Assembly: GCA_027625915.1 (NCBI GenBank)
Contig: JANTQA010000023.1
Coordinates: 20,832,001 to 20,896,000, forward strand
Direction: 5' to 3'
Origin: Anaeramoeba flamelloides
Lineage: Eukaryota > Metamonada > Anaeramoebidae
DNA: 64,000 nt
This document shows, piece by piece, positions 34,601-43,548 of this stretch (position 1 is the first letter of the stretch; every line of letters starts with the position of its first letter). A program made the translations under genes and the position numbers. Under the pieces are notes generated by a model that was not told where the DNA came from, searched no databases, and saw nothing but the letters and a program-made list of their open reading frames with translations.

Positions 34601-37600
34601 TCTTAAATACTTATAATAAAATCAAACAATGATAATAAAAATGATAAAACATTATATTATAATGATTGATATAGCAAAAAATTTTGATATAGCAAAAATT
34701 TTTGATTCAATCAATTATAAAATAATAAGAAAAACAATAAAAAAAATTATTTTAAATAAAATTATTCAAAAATTTTTTATTAAAGTATTATCAAGATAAA
34801 GTACTCGGTATATTCCAAGGGGATCCATTGTCTCCTATTTTCTCTAATTTCACATTTTCTTTTATTGAAAATCATACCATTTACAGACCATTTTCAAATG
34901 TTTGCAGATGATCAAATTTTAATTATAAAAGGAAATATAAATCAAAGAAATAAAAATTATTAAATCAAAGATTAAATTCAATATATGAAATTATCCTTCA
35001 ATTTGGGTTTAAAAAAAATAAAGAAAAAACAGTTATTTCAAAAGATTTAAAAAAAAAATTAAATATTTAGGTATTTATTTAAATTAAATTTTACCTATAG
35101 TTGTTAATTTAAAAAAAAATCAAAAGAGACTTTTAAAAATTAGTAAATAATTCTTTAATAACAATTCTCTTAACAAAAACTTAAAAATAAGATTTTTTGA
35201 ATCTTTTATATTGAGCAAATTAACATATTGAGTAGAAATTTTTAATTATGATATAAAAACAACAAATTACTTAAATACTTGTATAAATTCATGTATCACC
35301 GAAATATGTAAAATAAACAGAAAAACACCTATTCTCATTTACAAACCAGAATTCAAAATCGAAAATATTGTAATTTTGGTTTATAAAAAGAAATTTAAAT
35401 TCAAAAAAAATTAAAAAATTTATCTCTTCTTCCTTATTTGGAAAAATTAATAAAATTTAATCAAGGAACCAACAACAAAATCAACTGGTATTCAAAAGAT
35501 TTAATTGAACTAAAAATTGAAATATATAATTACACATTTAATGAGCTTCTGAATTCAAGAAGAAAAAAAAAAAAAACAAAATATCGTTATCTTTTTCAGA
35601 ATTCAAAAGAATTGAGTAAAATCATTGATTTTTCTCTATTCTTTTATATTCTGGAAAAGAGAGGCACTTGACGACACTCCCCAAAAATATTTCTCAATAA
35701 TAAAATATCAAAACTATTTATTTTAAAACCCAAAAAATATTTAAGTTATGCTTCAAGCTCAACAATCCTAAAATTCAGGACATTTACAAATTGCTTTAAT
35801 AGATATTATTATGTAATTGATAAAAATTCTGATAAATTTTGTCCTTACGTTTAAAATATGAACATAAAAAAATAATAGAAAATATTGATCATTTTTTAAG
35901 GGTATTTCCTTTCTTTTAAAAACGATAGATTAATAGTTCTTAACAAATTAAAAGAAATAAATCTTATTGAATTAATTTTAAACCAAAATAGTTTGAAATT
36001 ATTTTCATTAGTTAATAATCGTGAAATCTATGATTTTATGCTTAAATTTCTGAAAGGGAATTTAAGTCTAAGGGCAATCAGAGTTTATTTTACACTTCTT
36101 CAATAATAATAATAAATTACTTTTTTTTCAATTAACTTGAAAATAAATAATTTTTAAATTGAATAAAATCATCTAAAGAAGCCATTAATTTATTTTTTTC
36201 CATTTTTTCACTGGATGAATCTTCTTTATCTTGGGAAGAAAAGTTACAAAGGAAAAATATTGAGTGGTTACTTGTTAATATAGTGACACCGAAACACGAA
36301 AGTATGAGTAACTTGAAAATAAAAAAAGAAAAAGCAAAGGCTAAAAATGTCCAAAGATTAAAAAAAAAAATCAGATCTTCAAAAAAAAAAAACGAAATTA
36401 CAACAATTAAACAACAATCCCCCAAATGAACATTCATGATCAATTATCAAATTAAATTAAATTAGCCAAAAGTATCGTTATTGTGATTTTGGGTGTTCTT
36501 AATTAAAGATAGTATTGGTTTTTTTTTTTTGATTTTTTAACAATTGCATCTTATAAATCCTTTTTAAATTTCTTTTTTTTTCTTTTTTTTTCTCTTTTTT
36601 TCTTTTTTTTTCTTTTTTTTTCTTTTTTCTGTTTTTTCTGTTTTGCTTTTGAAAAAAAAAAAATGGGAATGTCTCTTTTCCTTGAACAATCGTGAAATCT
36701 ATGATTTTATGTTTAAATGACACTTTAGGAAATTTAAATAAAAGGACATTTAGAGTGTAATTTAAACTTTTTCAATAATAAAATAGAAAGAAATCAATAA
36801 TTTCGGAAAAAGAATTTAACACAATATTTGATTTTTTTTAATCAAAATCAAATCAAGATAAGTTCTATAAAAATCGGAATTAAAGTTTATTTTAGAAACC
36901 GTTTTGAAATAGAAAGCAATTTTATAATCAAAAATTTTTAAAATAGAAATTTATACATAAACAATTCAATAATCTTGAAGAAATTGTGCCAAAAAATTAC
37001 AAATAATAGGAATAAATAAATGATATTGTTTTGATTTTTTCTTATTCGGTTTTTAATGTTTTTTATTTCTATTTGTTAATTCTTTTGGCAAATGCATTAG
37101 ATCTATTATACATTTCACTTTTCTTTTTCTTAAAACATAAATAGGTGAATTAATGAAAATAGTTTTTTAGGGGTAAAATGGGAGTATCTGTAGTCCGTTC
37201 TCCAATAACACTATTTTCTAGATTTTTTCACGAATTAAAGTGGTTGGCAAAAATTTTACAATTATTTTTGAAACGGTCTTTACCAACTCAAAAAAAAAAA
37301 ATAACATTTAATTTTATCTTGTAACAAAACCACAAAAATAAAGTACATATTACAGCATTTTTACATATTTTTTTTATTAGCTTATTAAGTGTGTTCTTTT
37401 TCGAATAAAAAGAAAATTTTTACTTAATTTTTCTAACAACTTTTTTTGAATAATCACTAAATTGTACATTATCATGAGTTTTTAATCTTTTTAGTGATAC
37501 TTTCGAATATTATCAGCTGAAAAAACACAAAAAATTGGTGATCATGAACATTATCGCGAAAAGATAATTTAATCACTAATTTATTCATTTGCCAATATAA

Positions 37601-39835
37601 TTCGATAATTACTGATGGTCCCTTATGTATTTATAGTCAAGAAATGATTTTTATGATGACAATTCCAAAATACAATGAGGAATAAAAAGGTTTAAAATGT
37701 ATTTTCCCCCTTCACTAGTATGAAAAAATAAACGTGAAAATTTCAAGTTAGACAAAACTATTACTTCAATTATCATTTCATCTTTAATAATAAAGTCTAT
37801 TCAAAATGTAATCAACATCCCTGTTCTTAACAATCTTGGGACTGTTGAATTTATTGTTGTTAATAGTACCACGATTTTTAAAACTCTCTAGTCTAGAAAA
37901 AAAGGTCTATTTTGGCTTAAATCTCGTTAAATGGATGTGACAATGAATTTTCTATAAACTCAACTTTAGGATATTTTTTTGAAGAGATAATAATTAATAG
38001 TTTTGAAAACACTCTTGTCATCTTAAAAAAACTCAAATAGGGAAAAAAAAATAACTGGTGATAAATATTCTGTGTCTTAGGTTTACCAGAATTCAAAAGA
38101 ATTGAGTAAAATCAAAGATTTATCTCAATTATTTTAAATCATGGAAAACCTAACGAAAGTGTCCGTAAAGTGCAGTAGAGTGCCATGGAGTGCCTATCTT
38201 TTCCAGAATTCAAAAGAATGAATAAAAATCAAAGATTTTGCTCAATTCTTTTAAATTCTGGAAAAGCTAACGGCAGTTTTTTTTACTTTCTGGAATAAAC
38301 TGAAAATTTATTTAAATTTCTGTTTATTCCAAAAATTAAAAAAAACCTAAGGAAAAATCAAAAAAAAATATTTTCCAATTTAAAAGAACAAATAATTCTT
38401 CAAAAGCCAACTGATTGATTCTCTATTTGAAAGATATTCATCAAATTTAAAATACTTTTTAAGTATAATAAAATGAAGTTGTAACTGTGAAGAAAATTTT
38501 TCCTAATTTTTTACTATTAAAATTTGAAAAAAATATTAATAGAACGTGTGAAAATTGAATTTTTCAACTTAAATTGTAAAATATCTAGAAAAATATTTTT
38601 TGATCAAAGATCTTTTATTGAACACAAGTTTTTATTATAATTGAAGTTATCAAAAAGCGTAAAATTAGCAAATATTTAGTTTTTTTTTTTTGAATAAATT
38701 TTTTCATGATCTTGTCCATCTAAAAAAAAAAAACAAAAAAAAAAAAGTAAAAAAAAAGAAAACAAACCAGTTTTCTCGAAAAAAGATCCAGCAATTCATG
38801 TAAAGTTAAATTATAATACAAATCCTTTGGTGAGCATTTTTCTGTTTCAAATGTTGTTCTAATCCCGTTAGATGTACTAAACCCATAAAAGTATTGGTTT
38901 TTGAATTCGTTGTTTTTTTTAACAACTACAAAAACTGGAATAGGGCTAATTTGGTTTTAAAAGAGTGAATTAAAGAAAGTAAAGTTCAGAATTTTGTTTT
39001 ACATTTAGGTTTGAATTACAAAAAAGTTCAAACGCAAAACATCAGTTAGAGCATTATTAAAATTTACAAAGAAGGGAATAGTTGAAAAAATTTACGACAA
39101 ACAAATATCAGCCGCAATAATAGCCGAAGTCAAAATTGAAGAAGCAGTTTCGAAAGAAAAATATGAATTTGTCGGCTGGATTATTAAAATTTCATCAATT
39201 CCGAAGAATTTTCGTTGGTGGGATGTACTTTTTTGAAAATCAATATTTCTTCTTTCCATTTGTTTAATAACAGGGTATTCGATCTCTTTCTTTCCTTTGT
39301 CAAAATACATCAGATTTTCATAGACAAACTTTAATTTTCTTCCGTTTTTATGAAGAATTTTGGTCTTTCTTTTCAAATCTTCTTTTGTTCTTTTATTAAT
39401 TTGGGAGAAATCCAATTTCCATTCTGTTAATAACTCTTCGATCGAGGACACAAAACTTTCCCATTTTGTAGTTACAGAAAAATCGTGGATTTCAAATGGT
39501 AATTCATCATCGTCTTCGTCTTCGTTTTGATTTTGATCTTGATCTTGATCTTGGAGTTGAAATTCATTTTCACTTTGGTTGTTGTTGTTTTCGGATTTTT
39601 CTTTTTCTTTTTCAATTTCTTTTTCTTTTTTAATCGAGAAAAATGAGTGTTCTGTTTTGTTTTGTTTCTTTGATTTTTCTTGATTTATTAAAAGAGGATC
39701 TTTTTTAATTTTTTTATATTCTTGTGTTTGTTCTTTTTCTATTTGTTTGTTTGAGGATACAATCTCTTTTTGATTTGTATTCTTGTTTATAATTTTTTCT
39801 AAATCGTTGTTTTGGTTTTCTTCAAAAAATGACAT
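22647..39835 (-). CDS. RAB3GAP1: Rab3 GTPase-activating protein catalytic subunit (at least 4 exons)
   Basis: Known role: with the non-catalytic subunit it acts on Rab3 (GAP) and Rab18 (GEF) in membrane traffic and autophagy. Exon 1 39835-39096: acidic low-complexity leader, then EIHDFSVTTKWESFVSSIEE, matching the family N-terminus. Exon 2 ~30220-29931: HAIPIQIQTQF... Exon 3 29817-28222: SLYCCFQDSIADFGRLWLKF, RWCWETATLIPD, LKCCLIYQKLQM, then LLSDMESFKAANPGAILMDF and PIPAKNQKPLF, all family hallmarks, with N/K/E linkers between. Exon 4 23040-22647: FQNVEINIIQ and CSVPRPIYNNEP, the conserved C-terminus, ending NF-stop. The intron 29930-29818 (113 nt, GT-AG) joins in phase; exons 3 and 4 are phase-compatible directly (5.2-kb intron), though ~45 residues present in animal proteins would then be absent. 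Exon 1 (phase 2) and exon 2 (phase 0) do not match, so a micro-exon or another junction exists. About 1,000 aa, similar to the human protein. Confidence 0.93.
23721..24272 (+). mobile_element. Family C TIR element, copy 4 (in RAB3GAP1 intron)
   Basis: TA-flanked; starts TAAACTCTTTTTCAGTCAAA and ends AGTGAAATGGGGTTTA: the best preserved terminal inverted repeats of the family. About 552 bases, non-coding, antisense to the host gene. Confidence 0.75.
25245..25262. repeat. SINE target site duplication, left
   Basis: taaaagagttcttaattt, identical to 25644-25661 on the other side of the SINE. Confidence 0.85.
25263..25643 (-). mobile_element. tRNA-derived SINE
   Basis: Read on the minus strand it begins directly at the right-hand target copy with a tRNA-like head: gagaaccggtatgg, an A-box-like TGGACAAGTGGC and a B-box-like GGGTTCTATTCCC. 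A ~300-base unrelated body follows, and it ends in poly(A) (T run at 25263-25270) abutting the left target copy. The 18-base target duplication is exact. The related D copy at 55815-55840 and the one near 6598 lack the insert. It has richer base composition than its surroundings. tRNA identity of the head not assignable; the LINE below is a plausible source of its machinery (both have poly(A) and 17-18-base duplications). Confidence 0.75.
25644..25661. repeat. SINE target site duplication, right
   Basis: taaaagagttcttaattt, exact copy of 25245-25262. Confidence 0.85.
27382..27988 (+). mobile_element. Family B TIR element, copy 1 (in RAB3GAP1 intron)
   Basis: Begins TAAGCCATTTCCTAAAAAGA and ends ACTTTTTTGCAAATACCTCA; matches 58097-58683 along its length ('aaatttattttaaaatat', 'atttaaatatccaaaat', 'gggtgaaaatgcgtgttt'-type block). 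The right TA is lost. Non-coding. Confidence 0.65.
30370..30665 (+). repeat. Repeat K, copy 1 (coding-like relic)
   Basis: Matches 49675-49960 in order ('attttcaattttttgaacattttt', 'ttaaattatattttgaatc.agaaatg', 'agaagatatgt' with scattered changes). The other copy is an open frame reading FQFLEHFFL ... KLYFKSRNV; this one has stops. Inside RAB3GAP1 intron 1. Family unknown. Confidence 0.5.
31327..31343. repeat. Younger LINE target site duplication, left
   Basis: aaaaaagatacaatttt, identical to 34398-34414; both copies lie in the older LINE and abut the younger one. Confidence 0.85.
31357..32238 (-). pseudogene. LINE ORF, C-terminal part (thumb and zinc knuckle)
   Basis: 293 codons open to the stop. 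Contains the LYYGLEIF block typical of the region after the RT palm in non-LTR elements, TILKFRNFTNCLNRY, and Cys-x2-Cys ... His-x4-Cys (CDLC, DHFLWDC). Part of the younger LINE, in a different frame from the RT palm piece. Confidence 0.85.
32357..32930 (-). pseudogene. LINE ORF, reverse transcriptase palm
   Basis: From 32930: FIHKSGDEREPLNYRPISI in one frame, then from 32806 in another frame RT motifs A (DIQNFFDSI), B (YQGDPLSPI) and C (YADD). Catalytic aspartates are all present. At least one frame change lies between motif 1 and motif A. Confidence 0.85.
32909..34250 (-). pseudogene. LINE ORF, AP-endonuclease and linker part
   Basis: Endonuclease motifs NICGL, IQES and GGDFN are visible at 34235, 34160 and 33840. 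The linker is N/K/I-rich with open stretches 33803-33390 and 33430-32909 in two frames. Stops interrupt the endonuclease domain. Frame breaks fall mostly in A/T runs, so some could be sequencing errors. Confidence 0.7.
34398..34414. repeat. Younger LINE target site duplication, right
   Basis: aaaaaagatacaatttt, exact copy of 31327-31343. Confidence 0.85.
35553..35678 (+). mobile_element. Hairpin plus GGCACT unit inserted in the older LINE
   Basis: The LINE reads ...NELLNS before and PQKYFSIIKYQN after (compare ELENSPSWKVQQYLKIIKQQN in the younger LINE), so ~125 bases in between are extra. They hold an A run, the hairpin cagaattcaaaagaattgag ... ctattcttttatattctg, and then GGCACTTGACGACACTC. 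This shows the unit behaves as an insertion. Confidence 0.6.
36117..36540. other. RAB3GAP1 intron sequence, no clear feature
   Basis: A minus-strand open frame (36443-36132) is F/I/L-rich at one end and S/E/K-rich at the other. No family recognised and no splice context; not taken as a gene. Confidence 0.35.
36541..36660. repeat. CT8-9 pyrimidine tandem tract
   Basis: Repeated CTTTTTTTT units around 36568-36630, interrupted by a CTC and a CTG. Low-complexity intron sequence. Confidence 0.8.
36690..36790 (+). mobile_element. LINE 3'-end fragment
   Basis: 'caatcgtgaaatctatgatt', 'gaaatttaaataaaaggac' and 'actttttcaataataaaata' parallel 35995-36110, the 3' end of the older LINE. A 5'-truncated copy. 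Confidence 0.6.
36791..38079. other. RAB3GAP1 intron sequence, nothing recognised
   Basis: No gene or clear repeat seen. Confidence 0.4.
38080..38350. repeat. Cluster of hairpins around a GGCACT array
   Basis: In order: hairpin (accagaattcaaaagaattg ... caattattttaaatcatgg) 38083-38150; an inverse-oriented array AAGTGTCCGTA, AAGTGCAGTAG, AGTGCCATGG, AGTGCC at 38156-38194; hairpin (tccagaattcaaaag ... cttttaaattctgga) 38200-38262; and a second type of palindrome (ggaataaactgaaaattta / taaatttctgtttattcc) 38291-38330. The densest example of this dispersed unit. Confidence 0.65.
39096..39835 (-). CDS. RAB3GAP1: RAB3GAP1 exon 1 (start and N-terminal domain)
   Basis: Start chosen at 39835 (ATG, MSFFEENQNN); the frame two codons upstream begins with a non-ATG codon. 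Residues 1-~105 are low complexity with KEKEKE, QDQDQD and DEDDDE runs. The conserved domain starts at ELPFEIHDFSV. The most likely donor is gtaaat at 39095. Conserved text ends ILTSAIIAADI, and the human protein continues here straight into the segment encoded by exon 2. Confidence 0.88.
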
Positions 39836-41520
39836 GAACAAAAATAATTCGTAGAAAAAAAAGGAAGAAAAAAAATGATTTGCAAAATGTCTTTAAAAAG
39901 AATTTTTAGGCAAAGAATCTCTTATTGACAAATATTGTTTCACCAAAATTCATTTTCAAAATTTTCAATTATTTTAACTTTATAATTTTCTACATAGGGA
40001 ATATTATTTGAATACAAAGAATCGATTGGGTCTCCAAATTTCAAACTTTAACTCACTAAATGGTATTCTTATCAGAAAAGTATTTCAAAGTTGAGAGTAA
40101 GAGAGCCAGGAAATTCTTCCAATTTTGATTGTCTCAGTTTCTGAGAAATTAAAAGATTCTAATCATTTCTATAACTTAAAAAATTAATTTTTTAAGAAAT
40201 ATAAGAAAGGGATAAATCTGAGTGTACCTTATATTTTCCTACCAATGAAAAAAATCGAAATTAAAAAATTAAAAAATTATACAAAAAAAAATAAAAATCA
40301 TTTATTTCTTGATCTTATCTGATAAAATTTGATATAATTACTAATTCGTAATTTGATCTGGTTTTATTAATTCTTCGTGAAAATAGTTTGATTTGTAAAA
40401 TTTTTGAGTAAAAAAAATACTAATTATTTCAAAAAAATTTTCATATATAAACATTTTTATCCTATTTTCATTGAATTCATCTAATTCTAGTTTATGTTGA
40501 GAAAATCAGAGATTTTTTAATTCTTCTTCAGAAATAAGGGTTCATTGGATATATTCGTTTGATTTTAAAATTATTTATTTTCCACTAAAATTAAAAATAA
40601 TAATAATTACCTTAAATCTGAGTAATTTTAAACCCCTTCCTTTAATTACAATAAAAATAAAAAGAAAGTTATAGTTTTTTTAAATAAAATTTAGATATTA
40701 AGAATTATTTTTTTGAATTTTTGTGTAAAATTTTACAGTTGTTCCTTCATTTTATGAATTTTAATTTTAATAATAGAATTTCAAGAGATCAATACCATAT
40801 TTCCTTACTGTTTTTTTTTTTAGTTTTTTTTTTGTTAGTTTAATGTATGGGTCTAAATAAATAAAATAAAAAAACTTTAATTTTTGAAAATACTATTCAA
40901 CAAGTCATATCTATTATTTTGATAAATGAAATTCGTAAAAAATACCCTCAAACAGAATTAAACTCAGTCTACAAGAAGATGTAAATTTTGTTATCAAGTT
41001 CTATTCAATAATCAAGAAAATGAGTTAAGTTCAGATTTTTTTAATGAAAATTTTAAAAATCATGGTAAAATATTCCTTAATTTTTTTTCATTAAATGGTA
41101 TGAAAAAACTATTTTAGATTAAAGGATTTTTTTTTGAAAGATTTCTTCAATTTTGAGAAGAAAGAGTTCAAATTACAGAGACTATTTTCTAAAAAAATAA
41201 GCCAAATATGGAATTAATGTCTGTTTTATTATTGGTATTTGAAATTTTACAAGGGATAACCTTTCGTCTATTAATCTTTTTTTCAATTCTTGAGTTTTTG
41301 ATCCTTTATGGTTTTTGAGTTTGAACGAGGTTTAGGGTATTAAAAAAAGTAAAAAACACTCGAGAGACTTCCAAATTGAAAACTATATCTTTCAATTTAA
41401 TTGTCAAAATAAAAAAAGAAAAATGGTAAGGTAGTGATAATTAATTCTAATTGATTATTCAAATTTTAAATTTTCTTAGGAAAATTTCCCTAAAAAAAAG
41501 GATTATGAATAATTAAAAAA
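39836..41520. other. Upstream of RAB3GAP1, nothing recognised
   Basis: Must hold the RAB3GAP1 promoter on the minus strand. No motif stands out from the A+T background. Confidence 0.4.
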
Positions 41521-41521
41521 A

Positions 41522-42511
41522 TAGGTTATATTTTCTTGAAAATACTACTTGAAAAGATTTTAAATGTTAAAATTAGGATAATTGTTGTGTAATTTCAAAT
41601 ATACAAAATCAAATAGTTGTTATAAATAACCAAATATTTTATGAACCTAGCAATAAACCTACCCAAATTTCATTAAAGCGGGGGTCTCTATAAAATAATC
41701 ATCTAATTGTTTGAGAACTAAAAGGTAGATCTAACTTTTTTTGAAAAATAAATTAGAGCAGTGAAAAAAATACCGGACATGAAAAAAATCCCGGACAAGA
41801 TTTTTAATTGTGAATATTAGTAAAATTATTGTGTAATTTCATTTATTTACAATCAAATTCCTTTTTTTAAGAATCGAACTTTTTCAATTATAACTCCCCC
41901 ACTTATTAGAATGATGATTGATGAAATCACACTTGTTCAAAACACCATTCAATCAATCAAAAAACAAGAATAAAAAACATCATTTCTCAAACTCTAGTAA
42001 ACCTCAATAAAACTCGATTGTTTTACAAAAAAAGTTGATCAACATTAGGCTATCAAACAATTACTCGAGTATTCTAGAAACACCTTACTTTGATGGACTT
42101 TAGGTAGGTTTATTACTAATCTCATAAAAAAATTGGTTATTTATAATAAGGATTTAATTGAAATTATACAAAAATTTTACTAATTATCACAATTAAAAAT
42201 CTTGTCCGGGATTTTTTTCATGTCCGGTATTTTTTTCCCAACTATATATTCGAGTTTTAGTCAGGATTGCAATGAAAATTGACAACGATAATTTATATTC
42301 ATGTTTTTGATTGACTGTGTAGTGTTTTGAATAAGTTTAATTTCATTAATTATCATTCTAATAAGTAGTGAGTTAAAATTTAAAAAGTTCGATTCTTCAA
42401 AAAATGGATTTACATTCTCAATAAATGAAATTACACAACAGTTTTCCTATTATAAACAAATAAAAATCTTGTTTAGGTATTCTTTCCATCTCAAGTATTT
42501 TTTTAATCCTA
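41522..42511 (+). mobile_element. Family A TIR element, outer copy, split by another A element
   Basis: 41522-41753 matches the left part and 42246-42511 the right part of the A element at 57655-58742 ('tgtgtaatttcaaa', 'cattaaag.gggt', 'tttcattaattatcattcta', 'aaaatcttgt..aggtatt'). Without the insert it is ~500 bases. Its termini are worn. It ends 126 bases before the uS4 start codon. Confidence 0.65.
41754..42245 (-). mobile_element. Family A TIR element, inner copy
   Basis: ~490 bases with nearly perfect terminal inverted repeats: CAGTGAAAAAAATACCGGAC at the left, and GGGAAAAAAATACCGGACAT reading in from the right, continuing through CCCGGACAAGATTTTTAATT on both sides (~55 bases in all). 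TA at both edges. Inverted relative to the outer copy. The interior has a short frame, MIDEITLVQNTIQSIKK, also present in the 57.7-kb copy, perhaps a transposase relic. Probably Tc1/mariner-like by CAGTG ends and TA target. Confidence 0.75.
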
Positions 42512-42637
42512 TCATCAATTTTTGTGATCTTATGAGAGGCTTGGAAAAGTATTCGAGTTTCATTTTTTTTCCTTTAAACTCTTTAATTATTAAATAAAAG
42601 ATTATTAAGAAGCAAAACAAACTATTATTCTTATCAA
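42512..42637 (+). promoter_or_regulatory. uS4 upstream region
   Basis: Only 126 bases separate the transposon cluster from the uS4 ATG, so the core promoter either lies here or inside transposon sequence. No TATA-like motif can be distinguished in this base composition. Confidence 0.35.
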
Positions 42638-43548
42638 ATGTCTCGAAGAAAATCAAAAACATTCAAAACACCACGTCGTCCATATCAAAAAGAAAGATTA
42701 GATCACGAACTGAAAGTTGTTGGTAAATATGGACTTCGAACAAAAAGAGAAGTTTGGAGAGTTCACTACACACTTGCAAAAATTAGAAAATCCGCAAGAA
42801 ATCTTCTTACACTCGAAGAAAATGGTTTGTTATTTCTATTTTTTTTTTCTCATTGGATTTATTCTTTTTTCAAAACACAAAGATCTTTTTTGTTTATTCT
42901 CCTCCATCCTTTTAATCAAAAAAAAATTTTTTTATTTGTCTGCCTTGCTTTTATTTTTTAATTTTTTTTTTCTCCACACACCAACAAATAATTTAAATTG
43001 GAAACACAATTTTCTTTCTCGGAATCTTGATGATTTTTTCGATAAACTTTTGAAAACAATCTTTCTTTTTTAATTTTATTATTATTTGGTTGTGGCGGGT
43101 TGTTGTTAATTTTGAATGCAACTTTTGATTTTCAATCTGATTTTCAATAAATAATGATTAAAAACAAAAAGATCCAAGAAGAATCTTTGAAGGAGCAGCA
43201 CTTTTAAGAAGGTTAACAAATCTTGGTATCCTTGACGAAAATAAACAAAGACTTGAATATGTCTTGACACTTACAATCGATGATTTTCTTGATCGAAGAT
43301 TGCAAACCCAAGTATACAAATCGGGACTTGCAAGATCCATTCACCACGCAAGAGTACTTATCAAACAAAGACACATCTCTGTTGGGAGCCAATTAGTCAA
43401 TGTACCATCCTTTCTGGTCAAAATTGAATCACAAAAACACATCGGATTTTCTTCAAAAAGTCCATTTGGTGGCGGAAGACCAGGTAGACTAAAAAGAAAA
43501 TTAAACGTCATGAGAGGAAACAAAAATGAAGAACAAGAAGAAGATTAA
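42638..43548 (+). CDS. RPS9: 40S ribosomal protein uS4 (S9), 2 exons
   Basis: Small-subunit protein that binds 18S rRNA early in assembly and helps decoding accuracy. Exons 42638-42824 and 43172-43548 join in phase around a 347-nt GT-AG intron (G|gtttgt ... aaaaag|AT) to give 187 aa. Visible family blocks are [57 protein letters not shown], the S4 RNA-binding domain [17 protein letters not shown], then [33 protein letters not shown] and [14 protein letters not shown]. It ends with an acidic tail EEQEED. The N-terminus is a few residues shorter than in animals. Base composition of exons is clearly richer in G+C than the intron. Confidence 0.98.

Larger units (their letters stand above)
30880..36116 (+). 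mobile_element. Older LINE (APE/RT type), split by a younger LINE
   Basis: Degenerate plus-strand LINE in two blocks, 30880-31343 and 34398-36116. Before the split it reads FNEILNQIKN ... IENIKKIIKKSKNKSVKGF. After it: LFIHRKGNEGVALNYRTISI-like text (RT motif 1), then FQGDPLSPIF (motif B), a worn active-site block, NINWHTKGL-like text as NKINWYSKDL, and the 3' end ...LRAIRVYFTLLQ followed by TAA repeats. Many stops. The first part of the coding region is absent or unrecognisable. A hairpin/GGCACT unit interrupts it at ~35553-35678. Confidence 0.75.

Noticed and set aside
36132-36443. 103-codon minus-strand frame in a RAB3GAP1 intron
   Set aside because: Hydrophobic half comes from A/T runs; no splice context, no family, not repeated elsewhere in the window.
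42717-43073. 118-codon plus-strand frame overlapping uS4
   Set aside because: Alternative frame of uS4 exon 1 and its T-rich intron.
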